Assembly (NCBI GenBank): GCA_020854055.1 | Contig: JADZGD010000149.1 | Span: forward strand, 24,421 to 88,420 | Source: Bryobacterales bacterium | GTDB taxonomy: Bacteria > Acidobacteriota > Terriglobia > Bryobacterales > Bryobacteraceae | Length of the DNA: 64,000 nucleotides | Direction: 5' to 3' | Part shown: positions 51,195 to 60,909 of the stretch, piece after piece | Layout of the letters: the number at the start of each line of letters is the position of its first letter | How positions within the stretch are numbered: position 1 is the first letter of the stretch | Made by a program: the position numbers and the translations under genes | The notes under the pieces: model-generated | The model's database searches: none | What the model was told of the DNA's origin: nothing | Seen by the model: only the letters and a program-made list of their open reading frames with translations

Positions 51195-52116
51195 CGCGCA
51201 GATGCCGTCCCGTGAGAGCGACGAAGACGTCTTCGAGCGTGGCCGAATGGGTGCGCAGTCCGGTGAGCGGCATCTGCTGGCGGTCGAGTTCGGCGAGTAG
51301 CGCGGGCACGGCGCGGTGCAGTTCGGCCACCTGGAGGCGGATGAAGCCGTTGTGGTGCTCCAGCTGGCGAATGCAATCGAGCCGGAGCAGCGGACCGGTA
51401 TCGAGCGGGCGGGCGCCGCCGGAGGCAAATTCAACCACGTGTTCGATGCCGATGGAGACCACCAGTTCGCGGGGCGTGCCGAGGGCGATGGAACGGCCGC
51501 GGTCCATGATGGCGACCCGATCGCAGAGGCGTTCGGCTTCGTCCATGTAGTGGGTGGTGAGCAGGATGGTGCGGCCGGAATGCTTGAACTGCTCGATCAG
51601 ATCCCAGAGCTGCCGGCGGGCTTGGGGATCGAGGCCGGTGGTGGGCTCATCGAGGAAGATCAGGTCGGGATCGCCGGCCAGAGCGCAGGCCAGGGCGAGG
51701 CGCTGTTTCTGGCCCCCGGAAAGCTGGCCGACACGGGAGTTGCGCTTCTCCTCGAGTTGCACCAGGCCGATGCAGGCCGCCGGATCGGGGCCGCGATGGA
51801 AGAAGCTGCGGAACAGGCGGATGGTTTCAAGAACGGTGAGCTTCTCGGAGAGTTGCGTTTCCTGGAGCTGAATACCGAGGCGCTGGCGCAACTGGTTGGC
51901 GCTGGTCTTCCAGTTGAGGCCGAGTACTTCCACGGTGCCGGAATCGGGCGTGGTGAGACCTTCGCAGATTTCGATGGTGGTGGTTTTGCCGGCGCCGTTG
52001 GGGCCGAGCAGGCCGAAGCACTCCCCGGTCCGGACTTCGAGATCGAGACCACTGACCGCGGCCACGTCGCGATAGGACTTACGGAGATTCTGAACACGGA
52101 GGGCGCGGACGGGCAT
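51187..52116 (-). CDS. ABC-2 type transporter ATP-binding protein (DrrA-like)
   Basis: The 309-aa ATPase carries Walker A GPNGAGKTT, signature LSGGQKQRLALACAL, Walker B LIFLDEPTTGLDP and H-loop TTHYMDEAE. The C-terminal domain (about 220-309) fits DrrA-type proteins. It is the first gene of a two-gene operon with the permease. It is divergently oriented from the MFS transporter gene, with 60 bp between them. Confidence 0.93.
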   Translation of the reverse strand: MPVRALRVQNLRKSYRDVAAVSGLDLEVRTGECFGLLGPNGAGKTTTIEICEGLTTPDSGTVEVLGLNWKTSANQLRQRLGIQLQETQLSEKLTVLETIRLFRSFFHRGPDPAACIGLVQLEEKRNSRVGQLSGGQKQRLALACALAGDPDLIFLDEPTTGLDPQARRQLWDLIEQFKHSGRTILLTTHYMDEAERLCDRVAIMDRGRSIALGTPRELVVSIGIEHVVEFASGGARPLDTGPLLRLDCIRQLEHHNGFIRLQVAELHRAVPALLAELDRQQMPLTGLRTHSATLEDVFVALTGRHLRDE

Positions 52117-52176
52117 ACATCTTCAGGATGTCATATCGGGCGGCGGGTCCGGTGAAAGCATATTATCGAATGAGCT

Positions 52177-53544
52177 ATGAGTGAAGCCGTGAGCCGCAGC
52201 TACGTGTACCTGGTCTCGATGGTGGCCGCCATTAGCGGACTGCTGTTTGGATTCGATATTGCCGTGATCAATGGCGCGATTATCTATTTGCGCCAGGAGT
52301 TCCGGCTGACGGAAGTGGAGACCGAGGCGGCGGCCAGCAGCCTGCTGGCGGGTTGCATTGTGGGCGCCAGCATTGCCGGGTGGCTCAGCGACCGCTTCGG
52401 GCGGCGGCGGACGTTGATCTGGTGCGCGATTCTGTTTGCGCTTTCGGCGGTTGGGGCGGCGCTGCCGCATACGCTGGGCGAGTTCGCGGTGGCGCGGTTT
52501 ATCGGCGGGCTGGCGATTGGCGCGGCGTCGCTGCTGGCTCCGATGTACATTGCCGAGGTGGCGCCGGCGGAGATTCGCGGCCGGCTGGTGGCGTTGAACC
52601 AGATGGCGATTGTAACCGGGATTCTGCTGGCGTACCTGATCAATTACCTGCTCTCGTTTCAGGGACCGGGCGGGTGGCGGCTGATGTTTGCAGCAGCGGC
52701 GGTGCCGTCGGTTGCGTTCTTCATCGCGCTGTTCTTTGTGCCGGAAAGTCCGCGGTGGCTGACCGAGGCGGGGAAAACGGAGAAAGCTTTTCATGTTTTG
52801 GCGCGGGTGAACGGGAGCGAGCGCGCGAAGGCGGAGTTACGGGCGATTGAGGAGGCGATTGCCGACGAATCGGGTTCCTTGCGTGAGTTGATGCAGCCGG
52901 GATACCGGCGGGCGTTGCTGCTGGCGGTGGCGCTGGCGGTGCTGCAACAGATTACCGGCATGAACACGGTGTTGTTCTACGGTTCGATGATCTTCAAGGA
53001 ACACGTCACCGGGCAATCGGATTCGACGGCGCTGGGGGCGAACGTGCTGATCGGCGTGGTGAACCTGGTGATGACGCTGGTGGCGCTGAAGTTTGTGGAC
53101 CAACACGGGCGGCGGCCGCTGCTGATGATCAGCGCGGCGGGAATGGCGGTGTCCCAGTTGAGCTTGGGCGCGGCGTTCCTGTTCTCACCGCCTCCGGTGT
53201 GGATGATCCTGGCGAGCATGCTATTCTGCGTGGCTTCGTTCGCGGTGGGGATGGGGCCGTGCGTGTGGGTGCTGCTGGCGGAGATGTTTCCCAACCGGGT
53301 GCGGGGGCGGGCGATGTCGATTGCCACGGTGAGCTTGTGGACGGCCTGCTTCGCGCTGACGATGACGTTTTTGTCGCTGGCCAAGGCGGTTACGCCGGCC
53401 GGGGCGTTCTGGCTGTACTCGTCGATGTGCGTGCTGACGTTTTGGATTGTCTGGAAGCTCACTCCGGAGACCAAAGGGCGGAGCCTGGAGGAGATCGAGA
53501 AGCTGTGGAAGGCCGGTGCTTCTCAGTCGATGGGAATGCGGTAG
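52177..53544 (+). CDS. MFS sugar transporter
   Basis: The 455-aa protein is a twelve-helix major facilitator of the sugar porter group: GLLFGFDIAVINGAI at helix 1, DRFGRRRTL after helix 2, PESPRWL after helix 6, and ETKGRSLEEIE at the C-terminus. It imports a hexose or pentose with protons. It overlaps the 3' end of the convergent sialidase-like gene by 22 bp. Substrate unknown; nearby propeller and sulfatase genes suggest glycan breakdown products. Confidence 0.93.
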   Translation: MSEAVSRSYVYLVSMVAAISGLLFGFDIAVINGAIIYLRQEFRLTEVETEAAASSLLAGCIVGASIAGWLSDRFGRRRTLIWCAILFALSAVGAALPHTLGEFAVARFIGGLAIGAASLLAPMYIAEVAPAEIRGRLVALNQMAIVTGILLAYLINYLLSFQGPGGWRLMFAAAAVPSVAFFIALFFVPESPRWLTEAGKTEKAFHVLARVNGSERAKAELRAIEEAIADESGSLRELMQPGYRRALLLAVALAVLQQITGMNTVLFYGSMIFKEHVTGQSDSTALGANVLIGVVNLVMTLVALKFVDQHGRRPLLMISAAGMAVSQLSLGAAFLFSPPPVWMILASMLFCVASFAVGMGPCVWVLLAEMFPNRVRGRAMSIATVSLWTACFALTMTFLSLAKAVTPAGAFWLYSSMCVLTFWIVWKLTPETKGRSLEEIEKLWKAGASQSMGMR

Positions 53545-54776
53545 AGATAGGCGTCTCCGGCCCAGGGCTTGCTTGCGGAGGCGAACAGGCGGGTCATGTG
53601 GAGATGGATCGCGCCGGTCTGGCGGTCTTCGCGGGCGTAGAAGTTCGATAGCGAGAGGATGGGGTCTTCTCCAAGGTGGAGGTCGTCGACGGTGCGTACT
53701 GTTTTGCGCAGCGGGAGCCCGTAGTGGCGATCGACCTCGGCGATGACGAGGGGATAGCGGGGGCGGTTGCCGCGAGGGTTGTCGCGGGTGATGTTGCCGA
53801 GCCAGAACAGGCGCCCGCTCGAATGGGCCACCAGTTGCGAGCAGGCGCTGGGGGAGAAGAAGTTTTCGCCGCCGGACCAGGTCCAGGGGGTGGGTTTTGA
53901 AAAAGTCCGGCCGTGGTCGGCGGAGATGGAGATCCACTTGCGGCCGGGCAGCGAGGGGCGGCGGTCGTTGGAGCCGCGAAGGATACAAAGGATGGCGCCG
54001 TTGTCGAGCAGAGCCAGGGTAGGCTCATCCATTCCGCGGGTACTTTGGGCAGGGTCCGCGGCGATGGTGGCGCCGAGGGTCCAGCGGAGTTCGCCGTTGT
54101 GCCAGTAGCCGCGGAGGATGGCGGCGTTGGTGTAGGTGTAGGCGCTGGCCGGGTTGTAAAGTGTGCCGCCGGCGGCTAGCGGCGGGAAGATGGCAGGCAG
54201 AAGCAGGCTTCCGTCGCTGAGAAACAGCGGGGTGCTGGCTACGTCTCCGAGCATCAGGCAGTTGCTTCCGATGTGAATGCCGGGGAAGGGGTGCCGGCCG
54301 GTAAAGCCTTCGCCGTGCTGGATAATCTGGCGGGTGAGTTTGCGGGTGCGGCCTCCGCCGGTGGAGATGGCGTACCACAGAGACCAGCGCCGGAGACCTT
54401 CGAGCGGATCATCGGTTGGCAGTTGCGCCTCTTGCCAGAACTCGAGCGTATGGCCGGTGGTGGGATCGGGGAAGACGCCGCGCGGGGCCATGCGCCAGAC
54501 GCCCGTGGGCAGGCGTTTGCTGACGCGGCGGGGCTGAGGATCGCTCCAGGTGCGGCCGTAGTCTTCGGAAAAGCGATACCAGGCCGAATCGACGGTATCC
54601 GAACGGCTCCAGTGGGTTTCGATAGAGAGCATGGCGCCGCCGCGGGGACCGGTGTAGTAGGCGTACTCCATGACGGCGGCGCCGCCGGCCGGGGCGCGGC
54701 GGTACAGTTGGCGCTGGATGGCCGTCGGGGCGAGACCGGCGGCGGCGGAGTGGAGCAGCGATCTTCGCGTCAGCAT
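53523..54776 (-). CDS. Exported sialidase-like (BNR/Asp-box) beta-propeller protein
   Basis: The 417-aa protein begins with MLTRRSLLHSAAAGLAPTA, a Tat-like signal. Two Asp boxes are visible: SEDYGRTWSDP and SADHGRTFSKP (SxDxGxTW type). They mark a six-bladed propeller as in exo-alpha-sialidases, though catalytic residues are not certain (RGSNDRRPSLPG may be part). The function could be glycan binding or hydrolysis. It is the partner of the convergent MFS transporter gene. Confidence 0.82.
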   Translation of the reverse strand: MLTRRSLLHSAAAGLAPTAIQRQLYRRAPAGGAAVMEYAYYTGPRGGAMLSIETHWSRSDTVDSAWYRFSEDYGRTWSDPQPRRVSKRLPTGVWRMAPRGVFPDPTTGHTLEFWQEAQLPTDDPLEGLRRWSLWYAISTGGGRTRKLTRQIIQHGEGFTGRHPFPGIHIGSNCLMLGDVASTPLFLSDGSLLLPAIFPPLAAGGTLYNPASAYTYTNAAILRGYWHNGELRWTLGATIAADPAQSTRGMDEPTLALLDNGAILCILRGSNDRRPSLPGRKWISISADHGRTFSKPTPWTWSGGENFFSPSACSQLVAHSSGRLFWLGNITRDNPRGNRPRYPLVIAEVDRHYGLPLRKTVRTVDDLHLGEDPILSLSNFYAREDRQTGAIHLHMTRLFASASKPWAGDAYLYRIPID

Positions 54777-54985
54777 GGGTGAGTTGCTCCCGCGGTATGG
54801 CGAGCGCGGACGTGCACATCAAGATTCTATGCACTGGCGCGGGCTCGATGGGGCGGCGGTTGCGGGACCTGGCGTATCCGGCTCCGTTCGGCGAGCCACA
54901 GTTGCCGGATGGATCCGCCGGCGCGGTTGAGACAGGCAGGATGGAGGCTTGCGTGTAACACGGGCTCTGGTAACATACGGCAGTC

Positions 54986-56464
54986 ATGCGCATTGGATTG
55001 GCTTACCTGCTTCAGGAGACAAACAGCTTTTCTCCGGTGGCTTCGCGGCTGGAGGATTTCGCGGTTGTTACCGGTCAGGCGGTGGTGGAGCGGTGGGCCG
55101 GCACGCGGACGGAGATCGGCGCGTTTATCGACGCGATCGGGGAGACGGAGCACCAGGCGGTTCCGTTGTTCGCCGGATGGGCGATGACCCAGGGTCCGAT
55201 CGAACGCCCCGAGTTCGACAAGTTGCTGCGGATGGTACGGGCCGAAATCACCCGGGCCGGCGCGCTGGACGCAGTGCTGATCGCATTGCATGGCGCGATG
55301 GCGGCAGTGGCGGCAGACGATTGCGAGGGAGCGATTGTGGGCGAGATCCGTTCGCTGGTGGGCGGAATTCCGATCGTGCTCACGCTCGACCTGCATGCCA
55401 ATCTGACGGCTCGGATGGTGGATTCAGTCACCGCTTTGGTGGGCTATCATACCTACCCGCACGTGGATATGTACGAGACCGGGCGGGCGGGCGCGGAACT
55501 GCTGCTGCGAACGCTGGCCGGGGAGATCCGGCCGGTGATGGCAGTTACCAAGATTCCGTTGATTGTTCCGGCCGAGAACATGATGACGACAGCAGGGCCG
55601 TTTGCCCGTGTATTCGCGCTGGGTAAAGAGGCGCTGGCGGCAGACCGGCGGTTGCTCGCCTACTCCGTGTTCGGCATGCAGCCTTGGCTGGATGTGGCCG
55701 AAGCGGGCGCGGCGGCCTTGGTGGTGTCCGATGGGGCGCGGGAAGCGGCGGCCGAATGCTCGCGGCGGATGGCGCAGTTGTTCTGGGACCAGCGGGCGGC
55801 TTTCGACGTCGAGTTGATGACACCGCAGGCGGCGGTGGCCCAGGCATTGGCGGCATCGGGACAACCCGTGGTGCTGGCCGAACCGGCGGACAGCCCCACG
55901 GCCGGTTCGCCCGGTGACAGCGCGGATCTGTTGGCGGCGTTCCACGAGTATGCGCCGGGCGTGCCGGCGGCGCTTTGGGTTCACGATGAGCGGGTGGCGG
56001 CAATGGCCTGGGAGGCGCGGCCAGGGACGGTGATCCGCACGATTGTTGGCGGAATGTATGACCAGGTGAGGCGCAAGCCGGTGCCGGTGGAGGCCGTGGT
56101 GCGGTCCATTTCCGACGGGCGGTTCGTGCTCACGGGCGGGTACAACCGGGGTATGCGGGTGGAAATGGGGCGCACGGCGGTGGTCTCGGCGGGGCCGGTA
56201 CAGGTGGTGGTGAGTGAGAAGGCGGTGGCGGGTATTTGTCCGGAGGTCTACCGCAGCCAGGGAGTGGAGCCGCGCGACCAGAAGATGGTGGTGGCGAAAT
56301 CGGCTACCGGTTTCCGATCCGAGTACGGGCCATTTGCGGCGAAGATCCTGATTGTGGATACCCCCGGCGCCAGTTCTCCGAACCTGCGGCGGCTGGATTA
56401 CCGGAATGTTCCGCGTCCGATTTATCCGCTGGATGAGTTTGGGTGGCTAGCCGGGGTCAGGTAA
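54986..56464 (+). CDS. M81 family protein, MlrC-like metallopeptidase
   Basis: The 492-aa protein begins MRIGLAYLLQETNSFSP, the family opening, with Q in place of the more usual His. TLDLHANLTARM and GYHTYPHVD hold D, H, H zinc ligands as in MlrC of microcystin degraders. The C-terminus (VVSEKAVAGICPEVYRS...) has the DUF1485-like part. Outside Sphingomonads, substrate is mostly unknown. It opens the right-hand catabolic cluster. Its 3' end overlaps the convergent aminotransferase gene by 8 bp. Confidence 0.88.
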   Translation: MRIGLAYLLQETNSFSPVASRLEDFAVVTGQAVVERWAGTRTEIGAFIDAIGETEHQAVPLFAGWAMTQGPIERPEFDKLLRMVRAEITRAGALDAVLIALHGAMAAVAADDCEGAIVGEIRSLVGGIPIVLTLDLHANLTARMVDSVTALVGYHTYPHVDMYETGRAGAELLLRTLAGEIRPVMAVTKIPLIVPAENMMTTAGPFARVFALGKEALAADRRLLAYSVFGMQPWLDVAEAGAAALVVSDGAREAAAECSRRMAQLFWDQRAAFDVELMTPQAAVAQALAASGQPVVLAEPADSPTAGSPGDSADLLAAFHEYAPGVPAALWVHDERVAAMAWEARPGTVIRTIVGGMYDQVRRKPVPVEAVVRSISDGRFVLTGGYNRGMRVEMGRTAVVSAGPVQVVVSEKAVAGICPEVYRSQGVEPRDQKMVVAKSATGFRSEYGPFAAKILIVDTPGASSPNLRRLDYRNVPRPIYPLDEFGWLAGVR

Positions 56465-57773
56465 GCCGGGCGAAGCCGGAGAGTGCTACCGGACCGCGGA
56501 GTTCGCTTCGCACCGTTTCGTGCTCGATGGCTTGGCGCAATTCACGGAAAACTTCGGCGCAGGCCTCCAGATAGAGATCCACTTGCACGGGTTGGTGGGC
56601 GTACATGGCATAGAAAGAGTTCGTTGCCAGAAATCCGCGATCGAGCATCTTTTGTGTGAACAGTGTGCGGACCGCTTGAGCGCCGGGAACATCCGGGGTG
56701 AAGTGGGATAGCGGCGGGAGGCCATCGACAGTGAGCGGCAGACCGGCTGATGCTGCCGCGGTGCGCCACCCTTGCTGGATTCGCTCTCCGATAGCCACAA
56801 GGCGGCGGCCAGCATCCACCCTCCGGTGCTTGGCGAGCGTAGCCAGCGCGGCGGCGGGGCCGATACGTTCCGTCCAATAGGTACTGCTGATGAACGTATC
56901 CTGGGCCGCCTGCATCACGGGAGCGGTGCCGATGATGGCGGCCATCGGGTAACCGTTCGAGATGGCCTTGGCGAAGACGGCAATGTCGGGATTGACGCCC
57001 AGGGTGAGGTGGATCCCTCCGCTGTTGACACGCAGGGCGGCGGTGATTTCATCGAAGATGAGCACGGCTCCGGCGGCATCGGCGAGGCGGCGTACCCTCT
57101 GCAGGAAGCCGGGTTCAGGCGGGCGGGAGCGCATGGGCTCCATGACGATGGCCGCTACCTGGCGAGAGTTGGCGTCGAGGGTGGCCTCGAGTTCACCGGG
57201 CTGGTTGTAGTGGAAGGTGAGCGTGGTTCCGGCGAGAGACCGCGGCACCCCCGCGGGCGGAATTCCGGGAAGCAAGTGGCCATCGAGCGCTTCGGTGGAG
57301 GCAAGGTTGGCGGCGACGTACCAATCGGTCCAGCCGTGGTAGCCACACAGGATCACCTTGTCGCGGCCCGTGCAGGCGCGGGCGATGCGAACGGCGATGG
57401 CCATGGCCTCTCCGCCGCCGCGGGCATACCGGACCATTTCGGCCCAGGGGTGAAGTTCGCACAGCAGATCGGCGAGTTCCACTTCTTCGGGACAGTTGAG
57501 CGTTGTCATGGAGCCGGCATCGACGGCGGCGTGCACGGCCTGGTTGACGTCGGGATCGGCGTAGCCAAGGATGGTAGCGCCGATGCCGCAGTAGGACATG
57601 TCGAGCAGTTTGCGTCCATCCAGGTCCCAGACTTCCGCGCCGCGGGCTCGCGAGAAGTAAGCGGGCCACTCTTCCGGAAGGAACAGTTCGGGACGCTTGG
57701 AGAGCAACTGGGTTCCACCCGGAATTCGGGTTTTGGCTTTGCGGTACAGTTCAGGGCCGGTTCGGCCGGGCAT
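56457..57773 (-). CDS. Class III aminotransferase, glutamate-1-semialdehyde-aminomutase-like
   Basis: The 438-aa PLP enzyme resembles HemL: RGAEVWDLDGRKLLDMSYCGIGATILGY, LIFDEITAALRV, and FAKAISNGYPMAAIIG with the catalytic Lys. HemL proper synthesises 5-aminolevulinate, but genes of this type outside the haem locus are often other amino-mutases or transaminases. With the neighbouring isomerase and SelA-like gene, a catabolic role is more likely. The downstream (convergent) M81 gene overlaps. Confidence 0.87.
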   Translation of the reverse strand: MPGRTGPELYRKAKTRIPGGTQLLSKRPELFLPEEWPAYFSRARGAEVWDLDGRKLLDMSYCGIGATILGYADPDVNQAVHAAVDAGSMTTLNCPEEVELADLLCELHPWAEMVRYARGGGEAMAIAVRIARACTGRDKVILCGYHGWTDWYVAANLASTEALDGHLLPGIPPAGVPRSLAGTTLTFHYNQPGELEATLDANSRQVAAIVMEPMRSRPPEPGFLQRVRRLADAAGAVLIFDEITAALRVNSGGIHLTLGVNPDIAVFAKAISNGYPMAAIIGTAPVMQAAQDTFISSTYWTERIGPAAALATLAKHRRVDAGRRLVAIGERIQQGWRTAAASAGLPLTVDGLPPLSHFTPDVPGAQAVRTLFTQKMLDRGFLATNSFYAMYAHQPVQVDLYLEACAEVFRELRQAIEHETVRSELRGPVALSGFARLT

Positions 57774-57797
57774 GGCTTTGCTCCACCGAATCGCCGC

Positions 57798-58646
57798 TCA
57801 GACGGCCAGCGTTTTCAGATAGTCGACGCTGATTTTTATGCTCTCAATGGGCGGCCGGTCGCAGCGATCCTGCTCGACGAAGTAGTGCTTGACGCCGGCC
57901 TTGCGGGCGGCGCCGAAGATGCGCTTCCAGTTGATGATTCCCTGTCCCACTTCGGCAAACGGGTTGCCCTCGATCTTGCCGCTGACCATGGGCTTGTAGC
58001 CTTTCTTCAGGTCTTTGACGTGAAGCAAGTGGAAACGGCCGGGAAAGCGGTTGAAGTAGTCCACCGGGTCCTTGCCGGCGAAAGTGGTCCAAAAGCAATC
58101 CATCTCCATGGCGACTAAGCTGGGGTCGGTGGATTCGAGCAGATGATCGTATGCCACCTTGCCTTCCACGACGGCGTACTCGAAGTTGTGATTGTGATAA
58201 GCGGCCATCATGCCGTGGCGGCGGCAGAGTTCGCCGGTGTGGTTGAGCAGGTCGCCCGCCCGCTTCCAGCCATCCAGGGTGGCTCGCCATTCGCGTGGAA
58301 AACTGGTGATCATGTAGCGGACGCCAAGCAGATTGGCGTGGTCCATCTGGCGCGCCCAGGCTTCTTTGTCTTCAGGCGAGCCGAAGTGGCCGGAGGGAGT
58401 AGTGAGTTTCAGCCTCCTCACAATGGGAAGCAGGTCGCGCGCTTCGAGGTTGTAGAAGGGGTCGCCGATCTCCAGTTCGCTATAGCCCATGGCGGCGACT
58501 TTTTCGAGCAGTTCGGGCACATGGCCCGGCAGTTCGTTGCGCAGGGTGTAAGCCTGCAGGCCGATGGGAAGGCCCAGCGGACGGGCCGAGGCGATGGCGG
58601 CGAAGCCGGTGGCGGCGATCCACTGGCGGCGGGTGAGTGAAGTCAT
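57798..58646 (-). CDS. Exported sugar phosphate isomerase/epimerase-like TIM barrel
   Basis: The 282-aa protein begins MTSLTRRQWIAATGFAAIAS, a Tat signal. TIM-barrel motifs: LPIGLQAYTLRNEL, AYHNHNFEY (metal His), VAMEMDCFWTTFAGKDP (D), HLLHVKDLKKGY (H). Metal ligands look complete. Tat export of such isomerase-fold proteins is common in Acidobacteria and Planctomycetes. It is transcribed toward the aminotransferase gene with 24 bp between and likely shares its mRNA. Confidence 0.83.
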   Translation of the reverse strand: MTSLTRRQWIAATGFAAIASARPLGLPIGLQAYTLRNELPGHVPELLEKVAAMGYSELEIGDPFYNLEARDLLPIVRRLKLTTPSGHFGSPEDKEAWARQMDHANLLGVRYMITSFPREWRATLDGWKRAGDLLNHTGELCRRHGMMAAYHNHNFEYAVVEGKVAYDHLLESTDPSLVAMEMDCFWTTFAGKDPVDYFNRFPGRFHLLHVKDLKKGYKPMVSGKIEGNPFAEVGQGIINWKRIFGAARKAGVKHYFVEQDRCDRPPIESIKISVDYLKTLAV

Positions 58647-58689
58647 TGTTCGATTTCTCCTGGTGCTACTCGGGAGTCATCGTATCATT

Positions 58690-58735
58690 CAGTGGAGTGG
58701 GATGGCGGCCGGCAGTGGAATGGGATGGTTGCCGG
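58690..58735. repeat. Imperfect tandem 23-bp repeat
   Basis: Two adjacent 23-bp copies (58690-58712 and 58713-58735) differ at three positions (20 of 23 identical); both contain CAGTGG and GGGATGG. They lie in the divergent spacer just before the SelA-like gene start. It could be an operator or a trivial duplication. Confidence 0.4.
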
Positions 58736-58753
58736 CGCGGATGAGGATTCGAG

Positions 58754-59941
58754 ATGGCGATCTACGAGTTGATGGGCGTGCGCCCGGTAATTAATGCCCG
58801 AAGTTACAGCACGAAACTGGGAGGAGGCCCGCTTTCCCCGGCGGTTCTGGAGGCGATGCGCGAGGCGGCTTGCCGCTCTGTGCGGATGGACGAGTTGCAG
58901 GATGCCGCCGGGCGCGCGATTGCGGAAGCGACGGGAGCCGAGACGGGCATCGTCACCAGCGGCGCTTCGGCGGCGCTGACGCTGGCGGCGGCGGCCTGCA
59001 TCGCCGGTTCGGACGTGGAGAAGATGAATCGTTTGCCGGATACCGCGGGCATGGCAAGCGAGATTGTGGTTCATCGCAGCCATCGCAACGACTATGACCA
59101 TGCTCTGCGCGCGGCCGGCGCCCGGCTGGTGGAGGTAGGCTTCAGCTACTTCACGCATCCCTATGAGGTGGAGAGCGCCATCGGCCCGAATACCGTCGCC
59201 GTTTTCTACCACGCGGGCGGCGAGGGCACGGTGATGCCGCTGGCCGAGTATGCGGCAATCGCCCACCAGCGTGGTATTCCGGTGATTGTGGATGCCGCGG
59301 CTGAGCTGCCGCCGCCGGAGAATCTGCGCGCGCTCGTGGCGGCGGGAGGCGACCTGGTGGCATTCAGCGGCGGGAAGCACATTGGCGGGCCGCAGGCCTC
59401 CGGCATTCTGGCCGGGCCGAGGCGCCTGATTCTTTCCGCGGCGTTGCAGCACCAGGACATGGACGTGTTTGCTTCCACCTGGCCGCTGAAGCAACTGCTG
59501 GCCGATGGAACACTGGCCGGCCCACCGCATCACGGAATCGGGCGCGGCTTCAAGGCGGGCAAGGAGGAGATTGCCGGATTGGTGGCGGCGCTCGATCTGT
59601 ATGGCAAGCGCGACTTCGAGGCCGAACGGCGCCGGTGGATGGCGGCGATGGAGACGATTACCGCCGCGGTGAGCGGGGCGGCCGGAGTCACGGCCGAAGT
59701 ACAATTTCCGCAACCGGGCGGCAGGACGGTTCCGCATGCCGTACTGCGAGTGAACCGGTTGGCGGCCGGGCAATCGGCGGTAGAGGTAGTGAACGCGCTG
59801 CAAACCGGCGATCCGCGTATCTTTGTCTTCGAGCAGGGCGCGGACCGGGGCATGATCCGGTTCATGCCGGAATGCCTGGGCGAGGGCGAGGAAAAGATTA
59901 TTGCCGGCCGGCTGCGCGAGATCTTCCGGTTGCGAGGGTGA
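58754..59941 (+). CDS. SelA-like PLP-dependent enzyme
   Basis: The 395-aa protein is of the L-seryl-tRNA selenium transferase-like fold-type I group. MGVRPVINARSYSTKLGG is the family opening, and AFSGGKHIGGPQASGIL holds the PLP Lys. No selenocysteine genes are near, and such members (DgaE, YhfS-like) act on amino-sugar acids or amino acids. It precedes the split transporter by 3 bp, so the three genes form an operon. Confidence 0.87.
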   Translation: MAIYELMGVRPVINARSYSTKLGGGPLSPAVLEAMREAACRSVRMDELQDAAGRAIAEATGAETGIVTSGASAALTLAAAACIAGSDVEKMNRLPDTAGMASEIVVHRSHRNDYDHALRAAGARLVEVGFSYFTHPYEVESAIGPNTVAVFYHAGGEGTVMPLAEYAAIAHQRGIPVIVDAAAELPPPENLRALVAAGGDLVAFSGGKHIGGPQASGILAGPRRLILSAALQHQDMDVFASTWPLKQLLADGTLAGPPHHGIGRGFKAGKEEIAGLVAALDLYGKRDFEAERRRWMAAMETITAAVSGAAGVTAEVQFPQPGGRTVPHAVLRVNRLAAGQSAVEVVNALQTGDPRIFVFEQGADRGMIRFMPECLGEGEEKIIAGRLREIFRLRG

Positions 59942-59944
59942 ACG

Positions 59945-60421
59945 ATGCCATACGCATTTCTAATACTGGCTACGGTGGCATTCGGCACGTTGGGGATTCT
60001 GCATAAGGTGGCGGACTTCCGGCAATGCCGGGCGCAGGCAGTGAACCTGTTCGTGTTTCTAGGCGCGGCAGTGGCGATGGGTGGCGCGGTGGCGGTGACG
60101 TCGGGCAGCGCGATGGCGGCCAGGGTCTCTCCGGCGGCGATCGGCATGGCGTTGTTGTGCGGGCTGCTCGCTTCGCTGGCGACTTTGAATTTTCAACACG
60201 GCATACGCCATGGCCGGATCTCCACAAGCTGGCTGGTCATTAATCTTTCCACGGCGCTGCCGACGGTGCTGTCGATTGTCATGTATAAGGAACTGGTGTC
60301 GGTGCGGCGGGCTTGCGGTCTGCTCCTGGCGGTGGCGGCGCTGGTTATTTTGTGGCTGGACCGGCGGCGCGAGGAGCGGGACGCGCGGGTTGCCGTCGAG
60401 CGGCAGAAAGTGGAGGCATGA
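59945..60421 (+). CDS. Half-size DMT/EamA transporter subunit A (158 aa)
   Basis: The protein has about four to five hydrophobic helices (YAFLILATVAFGTLGIL, LFVFLGAAVAMGGAVAVT, GMALLCGLLASLATLN, ACGLLLAVAALVILWL). Full EamA proteins have ten helices in two repeats; this is one repeat. The following gene encodes another half and starts 3 bp after the stop. They probably form a heterodimer. A charged C-terminal tail (RRREERDARVAVERQ) follows. Confidence 0.8.
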   Translation: MPYAFLILATVAFGTLGILHKVADFRQCRAQAVNLFVFLGAAVAMGGAVAVTSGSAMAARVSPAAIGMALLCGLLASLATLNFQHGIRHGRISTSWLVINLSTALPTVLSIVMYKELVSVRRACGLLLAVAALVILWLDRRREERDARVAVERQKVEA

Positions 60422-60424
60422 CCG

Positions 60425-60847
60425 ATGTACACGCGATATATGGCGATCGCATTTCTCACCAACGGGCTGGGCGCCTACGGGCTGCGGGTGCTGGCCGCGG
60501 GCGGGCTGGGCAAGGTGACCGCGATGGAGTACCTGGCGATGTGGTACCTGGCGGGTACCGTGCTGGCGGTGGCCGCATACTTTCGCCAAATGGGGCGGCC
60601 GTTCGGGCGCGAAGTGATGGTGGGATCCGGAATGGCGGTGTGCAGCGTGGCCGGCCAGATGGGCATGGCGCTGGCGCTGGAGGGCGGGCTGCCGGGGTTT
60701 GTGGTTTTTCCGGTGGCGGTTGGAGGCGGGTTGCTGATGGTGGTGATGGTGGGTGTACTGCTGTTTGGGGAAAAGCTGCATCCAGTTGGGTACCTGGGGA
60801 TCGCAACCGGCGTTTCGGCTCTGGTCTTGCTGGCGTTGCCTGATTGA
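60425..60847 (+). CDS. Half-size DMT/EamA transporter subunit B (140 aa)
   Basis: The second half-size membrane protein has about five helices (YMAIAFLTNGLGAYGLRVLA, YLAMWYLAGTVLAVAAYF, GGGLLMVVMVGVLLFGEKL, YLGIATGVSALVLLALP). FGEKLHPVGYLGI is the repeat-end motif of DMT proteins. Together with subunit A, it makes a complete ten-helix unit. It may export the product of the preceding PLP enzyme. Confidence 0.8.
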   Translation: MYTRYMAIAFLTNGLGAYGLRVLAAGGLGKVTAMEYLAMWYLAGTVLAVAAYFRQMGRPFGREVMVGSGMAVCSVAGQMGMALALEGGLPGFVVFPVAVGGGLLMVVMVGVLLFGEKLHPVGYLGIATGVSALVLLALPD

Positions 60848-60909
60848 GCTCCCTGGCGGCCGCGTCCTCGCAACCCTGTGGGTGGCGGCTGGATCGATAT
60901 ACTGGCTTG

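Noticed and set aside
56772..58118. 448-codon open frame on the plus strand
   Set aside because: Covers the aminotransferase and isomerase genes in antisense; no recognisable motif.
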